NCBI GenBank assembly: GCA_039024895.1
Contig: JBCCPJ010000002.1
Coordinates: 238,879-302,878, forward strand
DNA: 64,000 nt
Source of the DNA: JAJDOD01 sp039024895
GTDB lineage: Bacteria > Pseudomonadota > Alphaproteobacteria > Rhodobacterales > Rhodobacteraceae
Direction of reading: 5' to 3'
Shown here piece after piece: positions 53,907-62,182 of the stretch. The position numbers were made by a program, and so were the translations under genes. Position 1 is the first letter of the stretch. Each line of letters opens with the position of its first letter. The notes below the pieces were generated by a model, which was not told the DNA's origin, made no database searches, and worked only from the letters and a program-made list of their open reading frames with translations.

Positions 53907-53978
53907 TAACGCGCCGCGCGGCAGTTGAGCGGGCGCGGCAACGCCGCTAGGGTTTGGGGTAATTTGAGGAGTTGATTG

Positions 53979-54116
53979 ATGGCCGAGTTGCGTGACCCTG
54001 ATCTGCCCCCGGGGGAGATTGTCGAGAAGCGAGACGACGGGATTTGGGTCCGGAACGATGGGGTGGAACTCAGCCCGGCGGAGAAGAACCCGTATTATGT
54101 TTTGGCGACGGTGTAA
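53979..54116 (+). pseudogene. N-terminal fragment of the pentapeptide-repeat protein, ended by in-frame TAA
   Basis: A 45-residue frame (MAELRDPDLPPGEIVEKRDD..., ending NPYYVLATV) with a GAGGAG ribosome-binding site stops at TAA 54114-54116. The next codons in the same frame (GEYERDYDPELA) lead straight into the ATG at 54153. I recall full-length relatives that run from this type of N-terminus (VLATVYGEQ...) into a repeat domain, so the TAA probably replaces a tyrosine codon of one ancestral gene spanning 53979-55430. Confidence 0.65.
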
Positions 54117-54152
54117 GGGGAGTATGAGAGAGATTACGATCCAGAACTCGCG

Positions 54153-55430
54153 ATGAAGAATCGAAGGATTTGGAATTGGTGGGCATTTTTAGGATTATCG
54201 GACGAGCAGCGTAGGGAAAAAGCTAAGGCGCTAGAGATTCCAACGGACGAAATCCAGCCTCTGAGCACAGACCAACTTGAACTTGTGGAACAAGAGCTTC
54301 GCAGACGTTTGGGACCTGAGGCGACGATGCCAAACGCGAACCAAGTGGAGTTTTCAACCACATACTTTTTAAAGACGCTAGTTTTGGAAAGGTGCGCAAT
54401 GATTGGAAGGACCAGCTTTCGTTCTTCTCACTTTGCGCGCATGGCATTTTTTCAGTCAAGTTTCTTTGAAGGAATAGCCGACTTCGACGTTGCACACTTT
54501 ACCTCGAACACGTCTTTCCACGCGACGCAATTTGCGGAAGCTGCATTATTTAACGGAGCGCATTTTGCGGCGACCGCGTCCTTTAGCGTCGCACAATTTG
54601 CGAGACGTGTTGAGTTTCAATCTGCAATATTCAGTCATGACACGGACTTTGTCGCCACTCGGTTTTTGGATCATAGTTTCTTTGGTTCGGCAGGTTTTAT
54701 GCAATCCGCTTTCTATAACTCTGCGCAGTTTGAAGGGGGATCCAATTTCAGGTTTGCCAATTTTAATTCGGTCACTTCTTTCGATGATGGAAGGTTCAAT
54801 GCGCAAGCAGCCTTCGGAGGCGTAAAATTCAGCCGTTTCGTGCCATCCTTCTTCCAGTGTACGATGCACGACAATACGACATTCACGTTATCTTCGGTGT
54901 ATTGGCCCGATGTCCCGAAGGACAAAAGAGACGCAGAGAGCGACAAGGAAGCCTATCGACGCCTGCGCCAAGTCTCGGCCAACCAGCACAATCCGGAGGC
55001 AGAGCATTTCTTTTTGCGTCAAGAAATGGCGTGCGATGCGATCCTGAAAGAGGACTGGTTGAGCCGGTTTGTCGTGCGCGCCTTTGGCGTGTTCAGCAGT
55101 TACGGGTATAGCGTTTGGCGACCGATTGCGGGGTTGCTCGCCACGTGGGGGATCGGTGCACTTTTGATCCAGATAGTATTTGCCTGGGCCATCGTTTACG
55201 GCACTCCGCCCAGGGGCATGACCGAGGTGCCGGGGCTTATGGATGCACTCGGGCTGGGCCTTGCCAACACCTTCGCGATCTTTGGATTTCGAAGCTATTA
55301 TTTGGGAGAGGCTTATATGATCGCCCTGCCCGTTCTCGTAAAACTTATCGGCGGGGTTCAGACCGTGCTGGGCTTTATTTTCCTCTTCTTCCTCGGCCTT
55401 GGGTTGCGCAACCGGTTTCGGTTGAAGTGA
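54153..55430 (+). CDS. Pentapeptide-repeat membrane protein
   Basis: The 425-residue frame has a N-terminal helical part, then about residues 65-250 of pentapeptide-like repeats with F/A in fixed phase (for example SFHATQFAEAALFNGAHF), which fold as a right-handed square helix. A charged stretch and two C-terminal membrane segments with a possible pore loop (about 320-345 and 385-415) follow. It has no good ribosome-binding site of its own, and is probably the main part of the interrupted gene that starts at 53979. Reinitiation at 54153 would still yield this protein. Function unknown; relatives are found near mobile DNA. Confidence 0.75.
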   Translation: MKNRRIWNWWAFLGLSDEQRREKAKALEIPTDEIQPLSTDQLELVEQELRRRLGPEATMPNANQVEFSTTYFLKTLVLERCAMIGRTSFRSSHFARMAFFQSSFFEGIADFDVAHFTSNTSFHATQFAEAALFNGAHFAATASFSVAQFARRVEFQSAIFSHDTDFVATRFLDHSFFGSAGFMQSAFYNSAQFEGGSNFRFANFNSVTSFDDGRFNAQAAFGGVKFSRFVPSFFQCTMHDNTTFTLSSVYWPDVPKDKRDAESDKEAYRRLRQVSANQHNPEAEHFFLRQEMACDAILKEDWLSRFVVRAFGVFSSYGYSVWRPIAGLLATWGIGALLIQIVFAWAIVYGTPPRGMTEVPGLMDALGLGLANTFAIFGFRSYYLGEAYMIALPVLVKLIGGVQTVLGFIFLFFLGLGLRNRFRLK

Positions 55431-55553
55431 CGTTGGCGCTCTGAGTTGGGGGGAAAGCCTCTTCCCTCTGGGAGGATCGGTGGTGCCCACCGGGCGGACG
55501 GGTGAAATATCGCTCGCCATGGGGGCAAAGCTTTGCTACAGACCCGCCCGGAC

Positions 55554-55638
55554 GCGGGTGTGGCGGAATTGGTAGACGCACCAGATTTAGGTTCTGGCGC
55601 CGCAAGGCGTGGGGGTTCAAGTCCCTCCACCCGCACCA
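55554..55638 (+). tRNA. tRNA-Leu (anticodon TAG)
   Basis: The 85-base gene has acceptor arms GCGGGTG and CACCCGC, a long variable arm, an anticodon stem CCAGA/TCTGG with anticodon TAG (55588-55590), the T-loop GTTCAAG, and an encoded CCA at 55636-55638. Reads leucine codons CUA/CUN. It is next to an integrative element whose recombinase frame runs into its 3' end on the other strand. Confidence 0.97.
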
Positions 55639-56002
55639 TCTTGCTTTTTGGGGATAATTTGTCGCCTAAATATCTGAAAGGAAAGGATATTTTAGCGGTT
55701 CCATACACTCCTTCTTTGCTCCAAATTAGAGGCTCTAAAAACACCAGTCTGAGTACAGTTTGGCGTAGGTCATGAGAGCCTTTTTCGTATATTTTACAAG
55801 GGTTTGATAAGAACTGGATGGCGGGTTCAATACAGTCCTCCAGGGAGTCGTTTTTCGGCAAGGCATGCGCGATTTTATCCTGCAAAACCAGCTTCTCTCG
55901 TTCGAGTTTTGCGATGCGCGTTTCAATCGCGCGCTGCACAGTTTCACTTTGCGTGTCCAAGAGACGGTCGAGCAGTTCCTCGATCCTGCCCTCCGCGTCT
56001 TT
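55639..56002 (-). pseudogene. C-terminal part of the serine recombinase after an in-frame TAG
   Basis: Directly after TAG 56003-56005 the same frame continues with KDAEGRIEELLDRLL, KLEREKLVLQDKIAHAL, EPAIQFLSNPCKIYEKG, VLRLVFLEPLIWSKEG and ISFPFRYLG. This is the usual coiled-coil and tail of such recombinases. The open frame then runs on into the antisense of tRNA-Leu (MVRVEGLEPPRL...) and ends only at 55358. The part 55639-56002 is the genuine recombinase portion. Confidence 0.7.
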
Positions 56003-57175
56003 CTACTGTTGTTTAAACGCTGCCTTGTCGTCATGCGCGTGCCGCGCACGCTTGATCCACGCGTCTTTGAAGATGGCCTCGGCCAGCGCATAGAGCCGCT
56101 TGGTCGGTTGTAGCCCTTTTAGGATTTCAATGAGGCCGCCCTCCATATCGTCGCGCCGCACAGACTTGCCCTTGGCTTCGCAGCCGCGTGTTTCACAACG
56201 GTAGTAGGCATAGTGCTTCGTGCGCCCTTTGGACCACGCCCCGGTCATGTGATTGCCGCAGCAACCGCAAACGACGTGCCCCCGCAGCGGGAAGTCAGCA
56301 CTGGTGTTCTTGCGCAGTCCGGGGCGTTTCCGCCCGTCGAGCTTTTCAATGATACGCTCATGAGTTTCGAAGCTGATGAGCGCATCATGCATGCCTTTGC
56401 GCACATCAATGTCCCAGCTCGGGGCTTCAACGCATCCTGCATAAACCACTTTGCGCAAAAGGCGATTGACTGAGCTCATGCGAATAGAGCCGTCAGAGCG
56501 GTCTTTCGGGAAATGAGCATCGGCTTCCAAAAAGCGCTGCACCTCAGCCTGAGAGACGAAGTAATCGCTGGCAAAGCCCTCCAGTGCCTGGCGCACGGTC
56601 GAAGCCAACGGCTCGTCCAGCACAAGAACCTTGCCGCCGCCGCCTTTGGCATTGATATATTTGTAGCCAATCGGCGCGCGAAAAACCCAATATCCGGCCT
56701 CGACGCGGGCGCGCATTTTTTGAATGACCTGACGGCGGTTTTGTTTGCGCTCCAATTCGCCCTGGGCCGCAATAATAGTCTCGATGAACTCGCCTTCCGG
56801 GGTGTCCTCAAACTTAAAGTTCGGCGAGTCCACGCTAGCTCCGCGCTCGGCAAGTTCGCTGCGAAGCTCCCAATGGAAGCGGGTATCGCGCGCCAGTCGC
56901 TTGAGGTCATCGAATATGACGACGTAGTTCTTCTCCGGCTGAGCATCTAAAAAGGCAAGCACAGCCCGCATCCCGGGGCGCTTCATAAAATCGCCGCCGC
57001 CGGAGATGTCATCGGAGAAGACCATCTCCACATCGTACCCTTTGGAAGCGGCATAATCGCGGCAGCGCTGAGCCTGGGACTCTAGCCCGCCGCCTTGCGT
57101 TTTTTGCTTGGTGCTGGAAACACGGCAATAGATGATCGCCGATGTCTTTTCAGGTTTTTCTTGTTGTTTACTCAT
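56003..57175 (-). CDS. Large serine recombinase, cut short by in-frame TAG
   Basis: The 390-residue frame has the resolvase catalytic domain with the serine in YCRVSS (Ser20) and arginines in RLARDTRFHW, a recombinase domain (about 160-290) and a zinc ribbon with CGCCGNHM and CETRGC. Stop TAG comes after FKQQ, just before the coiled coil expected in the family. Family knowledge: such proteins join attP and attB directly and integrate elements; the coiled coil controls direction. The element therefore may be locked in place, or the TAG is read through. Preceding gene region holds small unknown genes. Confidence 0.85.
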   Translation of the reverse strand: MSKQQEKPEKTSAIIYCRVSSTKQKTQGGGLESQAQRCRDYAASKGYDVEMVFSDDISGGGDFMKRPGMRAVLAFLDAQPEKNYVVIFDDLKRLARDTRFHWELRSELAERGASVDSPNFKFEDTPEGEFIETIIAAQGELERKQNRRQVIQKMRARVEAGYWVFRAPIGYKYINAKGGGGKVLVLDEPLASTVRQALEGFASDYFVSQAEVQRFLEADAHFPKDRSDGSIRMSSVNRLLRKVVYAGCVEAPSWDIDVRKGMHDALISFETHERIIEKLDGRKRPGLRKNTSADFPLRGHVVCGCCGNHMTGAWSKGRTKHYAYYRCETRGCEAKGKSVRRDDMEGGLIEILKGLQPTKRLYALAEAIFKDAWIKRARHAHDDKAAFKQQ

Positions 57176-57205
57176 ACTGTTACCTGCCTTTCTTCACACC
57201 CGAAC

Positions 57206-57544
57206 TTAATTGTCCGGATCATGGTTGAAGTCTTCGCAGAGCGGTCCCGCTTGATGCTCAATTGTATTGGAATCCGAGCTCGCCTCGTGATCAAGACACA
57301 AATCAACTTGTCCACAGGCTTGTGAGGCTGGATGCGTGCCGAAACTCAGTTCCACAAACGTAATCATGATCGCGGCCATGGACTCAATGACTTGGCGCTT
57401 TTGCGCCTCGGTCAGCTCCGGATCATCGAGAAGCGGAAGATAGCGCTCGATATCCATATCCACGATCCGGCCTAACGCACCTTGCGCAGCGCGTCTGTGG
57501 TCTTGTTTGATGTTCGGGGCGTTTGAAAAGATATCATCTTTCAT
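57206..57544 (-). CDS. Hypothetical protein of the integrative element
   Basis: The 112-residue protein starts at the ATG 57544 (MKDDIFSNAPNIK); a GTG at 57568 is possible. It is acidic with helices and a late cluster of Cys and His (ACGQVDLCLDHE). It is on the same strand as the recombinase, 30 bases before it. I do not recognise it; a role as accessory or directionality factor is only a guess. Confidence 0.55.
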   Translation of the reverse strand: MKDDIFSNAPNIKQDHRRAAQGALGRIVDMDIERYLPLLDDPELTEAQKRQVIESMAAIMITFVELSFGTHPASQACGQVDLCLDHEASSDSNTIEHQAGPLCEDFNHDPDN

Positions 57545-57722
57545 GGCCGGGGGCCTTTCACTCTTCACTACCGTTCTTTGGATGATCGCATAAGCGGGCG
57601 CGCTCGTTTTGCGAATGGGCGTTGAACTACACCAATGGTGGAAACGCCTATCTTCAGAATACCACCATGGGGTGCATTATCGCAAATTTGCACGTAAAAA
57701 TGTTTTAATTCAGCGCCTTAGA

Positions 57723-57962
57723 TCACCACGGCACATCGTCATCCGTCTCAGGACGACATCGTTTCAGTGTTTCATCCAAGGCCTCTAGTGCACGGGTGCG
57801 CTTTGCATTCAGCTGGCGCAAATAAGCGGCATGAATGCAGGCCTCGACCGCTTCCAAAATTGTCTGGTTGTGTCCGCTTGCAATCTCGAACAAGTGTTCG
57901 ACCGCAAGATGGCTGAGGCCCATTTGCGATAGTTCAAGCGGGATAATCCGGTGTTCTTTCAT
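57723..57962 (-). CDS. Small hypothetical protein, overlapping chain
   Basis: The 79-residue protein (MKEHRIIPLELSQMGLSHLAVEHLFEI...) is helical. Its start overlaps the stop of the preceding gene by four bases. Part of a chain of three small genes that ends before the recombinase. No family recognised. Confidence 0.6.
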   Translation of the reverse strand: MKEHRIIPLELSQMGLSHLAVEHLFEIASGHNQTILEAVEACIHAAYLRQLNAKRTRALEALDETLKRCRPETDDDVPW

Positions 57963-58288
57963 CGTTCCGGTGTCCTGTTCTTTCGGTTCAATCCAAAATC
58001 ATGAGCCGTCTTAAAGTCATCACGGCCCTTTTCCGCACGTTTGTGAAAACGCCGCCGTGCCATCCTGGCCAGACGCGCATTCTCATAACGGGCATGCTCG
58101 CGCGAGGTTGCATCATCCGGCGTCAGCTCCAGCGCCGGATTGTCAGGTTTGCGACGATCCAGCCAATCCAGAACTTCACGGGTTTTGATCCGTTTCCCAA
58201 ACAACGCCTGCGGCGATGGGTGACCATCGCGTGGCGGGGCTGCGTTCTTTTTACCCGGAGCATTGAACCGATCTCGAAGACTCATCAT
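57959..58288 (-). CDS. Small basic hypothetical protein, overlapping chain
   Basis: The 109-residue protein is rich in Arg, Lys and Asp and likely helical (MMSLRDRFNAPGKK..., ending NRKNRTPER). ATGA overlaps with neighbours on both sides (58285-58288 and 57959-57962) show a coupled operon. Basic proteins in such places often bind DNA, but this is not shown. Confidence 0.6.
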   Translation of the reverse strand: MMSLRDRFNAPGKKNAAPPRDGHPSPQALFGKRIKTREVLDWLDRRKPDNPALELTPDDATSREHARYENARLARMARRRFHKRAEKGRDDFKTAHDFGLNRKNRTPER

Positions 58289-58563
58289 TCCCGATCCCTA
58301 TCGCGCGCGCGTGTTTCCTGGCGCGCTTGGCTGCGGCGTTCGCGGATGGCCTCATAGGACCGCTCGGCAAGTTTGGAGAGCCGCAGCAAATCCGAACCGC
58401 TGAAGCTTTGCGCTTCCCGAGTTTGACCTTCTCTGTCCTGGTACAGCCGCGCAAAGCTCACATTGTGCTGCGTACCGTTCTCCCGCGCGTTCTCAAAAAC
58501 AGCAGCCTTCAGGTTGCCGTCACGCAGGGTTTCAATCGGGTGGTTTTTCTTCTGTTCACTCAT
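58285..58563 (-). CDS. Small hypothetical protein typical of integrative elements
   Basis: The 92-residue protein (…ETLRDGNLKAAVFEN, SFARLYQDREGQTREAQSFSGSDLLRLS…) matches the kind of small protein I associate with integrative conjugative elements of alphaproteobacteria. The function is unknown. It follows the coupling protein by 23 bases on the same strand. Confidence 0.65.
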   Translation of the reverse strand: MSEQKKNHPIETLRDGNLKAAVFENARENGTQHNVSFARLYQDREGQTREAQSFSGSDLLRLSKLAERSYEAIRERRSQARQETRARDRDRE

Positions 58564-58586
58564 TGGTTCTCATCCTTCTTTGAGAG

Positions 58587-60203
58587 TTAAAACTCAGGCT
58601 TGTAGCCCTCGATGTATCGAAACGATCTGCCTGCACCGTATTGCGGCAGATGCTCCAGTTCCGGCGGCGGCGTTTCTTCAATCACAGCGCCGGTTCGCAG
58701 GCCCCAGAATGTCCGCAGGCTCACGTACTTGCCGTCTCCGTGAAACGGGTCCGGCAGATACCGCCCGGCAAGATCGCGCCGCTTCCAATACGGCGCAAAT
58801 CGCGCTGCAATCGGGTGCTCAAGCGTGCCGGGCATAAAGACCAGCACACCGTCACCCGGCATCGCCAGTATCTCTTCCGGGCGCATCAACGGTCGGGCCA
58901 ACTTCGCTTCATGCACAGCCATTTGCTTTTGCGCGGCCATTTGCGCAGCAGCTTCAAACGGATCAGCGCCCTCCATCACCACACTGCGGATCGCCGCTTT
59001 GCGGGCAATGCGCGCGCGCTCGTTATTGGCAAAGTCCTCCACGCCGATTGTGGCAGTACCGAGCATGCGGGAAAGCCGCTGCGCTTCATTCGGATCGCGC
59101 ACGCCCAAATAGACTTGCGTCCCGCAACTATTGGGAATGATCGCGCCCGCATTCTTGGCCAGATTGTCCAGTTGTGCCGTGGATTGCACGACGTAGACGG
59201 GGCGAATGCCAAAGCCCGCACCAAACGTCGCCAGTTCCACTGCCAACGGCCAACTGCCTATGTTGCCAACCTCATCAAGCAGCCAAAGTTGAGGCCGTGA
59301 CCCCAAAGTCCGTCGCTTGTAAATCAGCGCGCAAGTGAACAGAGCTCGGATAACGGAAGCGGAGCTTTGCATGAACTCCATGGCTTCCTGAATGCTCACC
59401 AGGTATGGCGGAGCACCTTCAGCCGTGAGTTCTGCGAAACTAAAATCGAATGGCGGTGATACGGCATTGCGCAATTGCGGGTCAGACAGGCAAGCAAAGG
59501 ATTTGGCGACCTCACCCATTGCTCCGGTAAACCCGCCTGCATTTGGAGTGTCTGATTTGCGCCGCGCTTCCAGTTCTAGAGCAACCTGCCTCGCAATGCC
59601 GTGCCGGGACTTGGCCATGGCATCTTCCAGGGCAAGCGCCAGATCATCATCGCTGCCAAAGACCGCCATCGCTTCGGCCAGTTCGGGCAATGTGATGTCG
59701 CCGTGAAGCTCGACCAGGGCAAGGGTCACGCCCTCGATCATGCGTTGTCCAGTGGCAATGAAATACTCGGCGTTCTCGGCCCCGTTGAACGGCAACCAAT
59801 TTAGTACGAAGAGTTTTGTATCAGGCACAAGCGTCGGACTCGCATCCGTTAAGTGCGACAGCGGGTTGATGCGGTTTGTCACCTCTCCGCGCGGTGAGAA
59901 CGCAGTCACGCGCCGCCCTTGCGAGATTTGCAGCTCGGCAATTGCGCCGTTCTGCCCTTTCGGATCGAGTTGGATGATCGTATCGCGATATGCGCCGTCA
60001 GTCAGAAACGGGATGATGAAATTGCCTTTGCCGGATCGCGCGCCACCTACCAGCAAAACTGCCGACTGGCCGCCGGAGTAAATCCCGCGCCCGCGTTCGT
60101 CAAAGCCCACGAACAATCCATCGCGTCGGACATGCAGCCCGGCACGCGCGATCTCGCGGCTATCGGCAAACTTCGCCGATCCATATCGGATGTCATCAAG
60201 CAT
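58587..60203 (-). CDS. VirD4/TraG-type conjugative coupling protein
   Basis: The 538-residue ATPase has Walker A GGARSGKGNFIIPFL (53-67) and Walker B LWLLDEVGNIG (about 310), with the TraG/TraD-like SLGARDPNEAQRLSRMLG-like region. Family knowledge: it links the relaxase-DNA complex to the type IV secretion channel at the inner membrane. An N-terminal membrane anchor is not obvious, so it may be a shorter soluble-type member. No relaxase is present in the window. First gene of the chain toward the recombinase. Confidence 0.85.
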   Translation of the reverse strand: MLDDIRYGSAKFADSREIARAGLHVRRDGLFVGFDERGRGIYSGGQSAVLLVGGARSGKGNFIIPFLTDGAYRDTIIQLDPKGQNGAIAELQISQGRRVTAFSPRGEVTNRINPLSHLTDASPTLVPDTKLFVLNWLPFNGAENAEYFIATGQRMIEGVTLALVELHGDITLPELAEAMAVFGSDDDLALALEDAMAKSRHGIARQVALELEARRKSDTPNAGGFTGAMGEVAKSFACLSDPQLRNAVSPPFDFSFAELTAEGAPPYLVSIQEAMEFMQSSASVIRALFTCALIYKRRTLGSRPQLWLLDEVGNIGSWPLAVELATFGAGFGIRPVYVVQSTAQLDNLAKNAGAIIPNSCGTQVYLGVRDPNEAQRLSRMLGTATIGVEDFANNERARIARKAAIRSVVMEGADPFEAAAQMAAQKQMAVHEAKLARPLMRPEEILAMPGDGVLVFMPGTLEHPIAARFAPYWKRRDLAGRYLPDPFHGDGKYVSLRTFWGLRTGAVIEETPPPELEHLPQYGAGRSFRYIEGYKPEF

Positions 60204-60272
60204 TGGTTTTGGATTCTGTGGATGAGATGGATGGTTTTGGTTTGAGCGCGCCCGATCAGGTGGGCGCGAGCG

Positions 60273-60506
60273 CTACCACCCCTTTCCAACCCTTTGGATG
60301 GTTTGGGTGACAATCGGCGGCTGAATTTTTGTGGAGAGCGCCAGCGCGCCAAAAGCCAGAAAGGATGCGCCTAGCATCATCAGAATGGCCTTGCTCGGCT
60401 CCTCTGAGTTAAAGGCAACAATGCCCGCAATTCCGTTCGCGAGGAGCAATACGCCGCTCGCGGCTTCCAGTGTTTCCTTAACTGTCTTCATGAATGGCTG
60501 TGCCAT
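60273..60506 (-). CDS. Small two-segment membrane protein
   Basis: The 77-residue protein has two hydrophobic segments (about 15-32 and 38-58). Same strand as the coupling protein, 69 bases upstream of it. Unknown family; it may be part of the conjugation operon. Confidence 0.55.
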   Translation of the reverse strand: MAQPFMKTVKETLEAASGVLLLANGIAGIVAFNSEEPSKAILMMLGASFLAFGALALSTKIQPPIVTQTIQRVGKGW

Positions 60507-60555
60507 GTCACTTTCCTTTTCATCACTTGTGTTGGGTTTTGTTGGTCAGGTGGCG

Positions 60556-60858
60556 CTAGAAAATTCTGTCAGCGATCCACAGCACAGGCAGACCTGCAGG
60601 GTTGCTCCAACTCGCCCGCATCAGGAAGAAAGCTGCCGGATAGGCGCACAGATAGAAGAGCCCGAAGGCTATAGGCACAAATGCAGGCGCATAGCGATTG
60701 GACAGGAACCCCCACACGATATCTTTCGTGTAGTGGTAAAAGTCCGGCCCGGTTAAAATCAGCACGGCCATGCTCACCAGCGATATCCCCGTCAGCATCG
60801 AGCCAACAAAGGACGACTTCTGTGCGTCGCGCTGTGGGTCAGGCTTTCTACCAAACAT
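60556..60858 (-). CDS. Small membrane protein, two or three segments
   Basis: The 100-residue protein starts MFGRKPDPQRDAQKSSF and has hydrophobic segments around 20-40, 50-65 and 70-85. The ATG at 60858 is chosen over the upstream start at 60906. Same strand as the coupling protein. Family unknown. Confidence 0.5.
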   Translation of the reverse strand: MFGRKPDPQRDAQKSSFVGSMLTGISLVSMAVLILTGPDFYHYTKDIVWGFLSNRYAPAFVPIAFGLFYLCAYPAAFFLMRASWSNPAGLPVLWIADRIF

Positions 60859-61096
60859 GGCTTCTATCCTCAGCTTGCGTGCCTGAAGGCACAGGAATAA
60901 CGGCACCGAAAAACGAAGGTTTCCCGGTTCGACATGTTTTCTGTTTCAATCGATGTGTGGCAGACGCTGCTGCTTGAGGGAGTAGCTATAAGGGGGAATG
61001 ATCAGGGAAAAGACCTTCGGAGAAGTCTGAAAACAAGCTGAAGAAGTTGCTCGTACCAAAAAAAAAATAACTGGTTGAAAGTAAGCTATAAAAATA

Positions 61097-61864
61097 ATGC
61101 CGAGAATTATCTACTCGCCCAAAAATCGCTTCGTTCTGAAGTCCAAATTGGACGAATCTCAGTTCGTCACACTGCTTCATCTGTTTTTGCAGGGACTATC
61201 GGCCAAAGATGCCAGACGTCAGTTTGAATCCTACTTGAGAGCTGACGGTACTACGGCACCCAGTCAAAAAACTATCGCAAATCTGTTTCGTCGATTGGGA
61301 AGATACACATTTCACAAGGTGGTTGAGCCACAGTTCTGGATGGCGGATCATGCTACTTGCCAGTCCCACCTATCCAATGGCCGAGCGGCATATCAAATGT
61401 TTCTGGACGAGACGTCCCAGAACCTGATCGATGACGCCAAGATAGGACTGTCGCTGGAAATGTTCCACACGCTCGCAAACAGTAAAAATGTCGGCTCTGA
61501 ATCGGATGTTCTGAAGCTTGAAATTCGAGCGCTGCTTGTTGCGCGCAAAGGTACGACGGATGCACGCTCGGTTGTCGGCTTAGCAACTTACCGCACGCAG
61601 GTTCCCGGAGGCTTGCCACGGAATCGCGTTGACGACGAACACCTCAATATGATGGTTTCCGGGCTTTTACAGGATCTGGTCTACGACCCCCTAGATGAAG
61701 ATGGCAATACACACAGCTACACCCGGATCAAACCCTACAGACTTCCTTTTGCAAACTTCGGCTATCCTTCATGGGAAAAAATGCATGAGAATAAATTCTC
61801 GATGCGAGCATGGAGCAAGCGCCGCGCTCAACGCAATCGCACAAAGCAGATTAAGAAAAACTGA
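61097..61864 (+). CDS. AT-rich hypothetical protein, 255 residues
   Basis: The protein has a helical N-terminal region (LKSKLDESQFVTLLHLFLQGLSAKDARRQFES) that could be a helix-turn-helix, followed by SQKTIANLFRRLGRY, and a charged C-terminus rich in Arg and Lys. The layout resembles DNA-binding parts of transposase-like proteins, but I see no catalytic triad. The gene is clearly AT-richer than its left neighbours, suggesting foreign origin. Function unknown. Confidence 0.55.
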   Translation: MPRIIYSPKNRFVLKSKLDESQFVTLLHLFLQGLSAKDARRQFESYLRADGTTAPSQKTIANLFRRLGRYTFHKVVEPQFWMADHATCQSHLSNGRAAYQMFLDETSQNLIDDAKIGLSLEMFHTLANSKNVGSESDVLKLEIRALLVARKGTTDARSVVGLATYRTQVPGGLPRNRVDDEHLNMMVSGLLQDLVYDPLDEDGNTHSYTRIKPYRLPFANFGYPSWEKMHENKFSMRAWSKRRAQRNRTKQIKKN

Positions 61865-62182
61865 CTAAAGATATTCTATATTCACAACATCAGCTTACTG
61901 AAAAATGGGTCAGCAAAATTGAAATTAATTGTTCGAACCTACTAAGTTCGCCAAAACACATTGGTTGTGTGTTTTAGGGGCCCCAAAGAAAACAAAAATA
62001 TGAAACAAAAAAATTTGGTGGGCGGTTGCTTTATCAATATTTACGGTGGGCTACCCTTCGGGTCGAGCTGTCGTGAACCGAGACCGCCTTTGCCGGTCAG
62101 CCGATCCCTCGTCAATCAATCATAGTGGACAGATCGCAAGTCTCACATCACACTCCGAGCACATAGATTTAGGGGATCGAAG
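61865..62182. other. Intergenic region with a GC-rich, paired island
   Basis: This 318-base region is AT-rich except at about 62041-62110, where ACCC-TTC-GGGT (62053-62063) and GACCG-CCTTTGC-CGGTC (62082-62098) can form two hairpins. It may hold a promoter, a small RNA or a relic. No gene seen. Confidence 0.45.
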
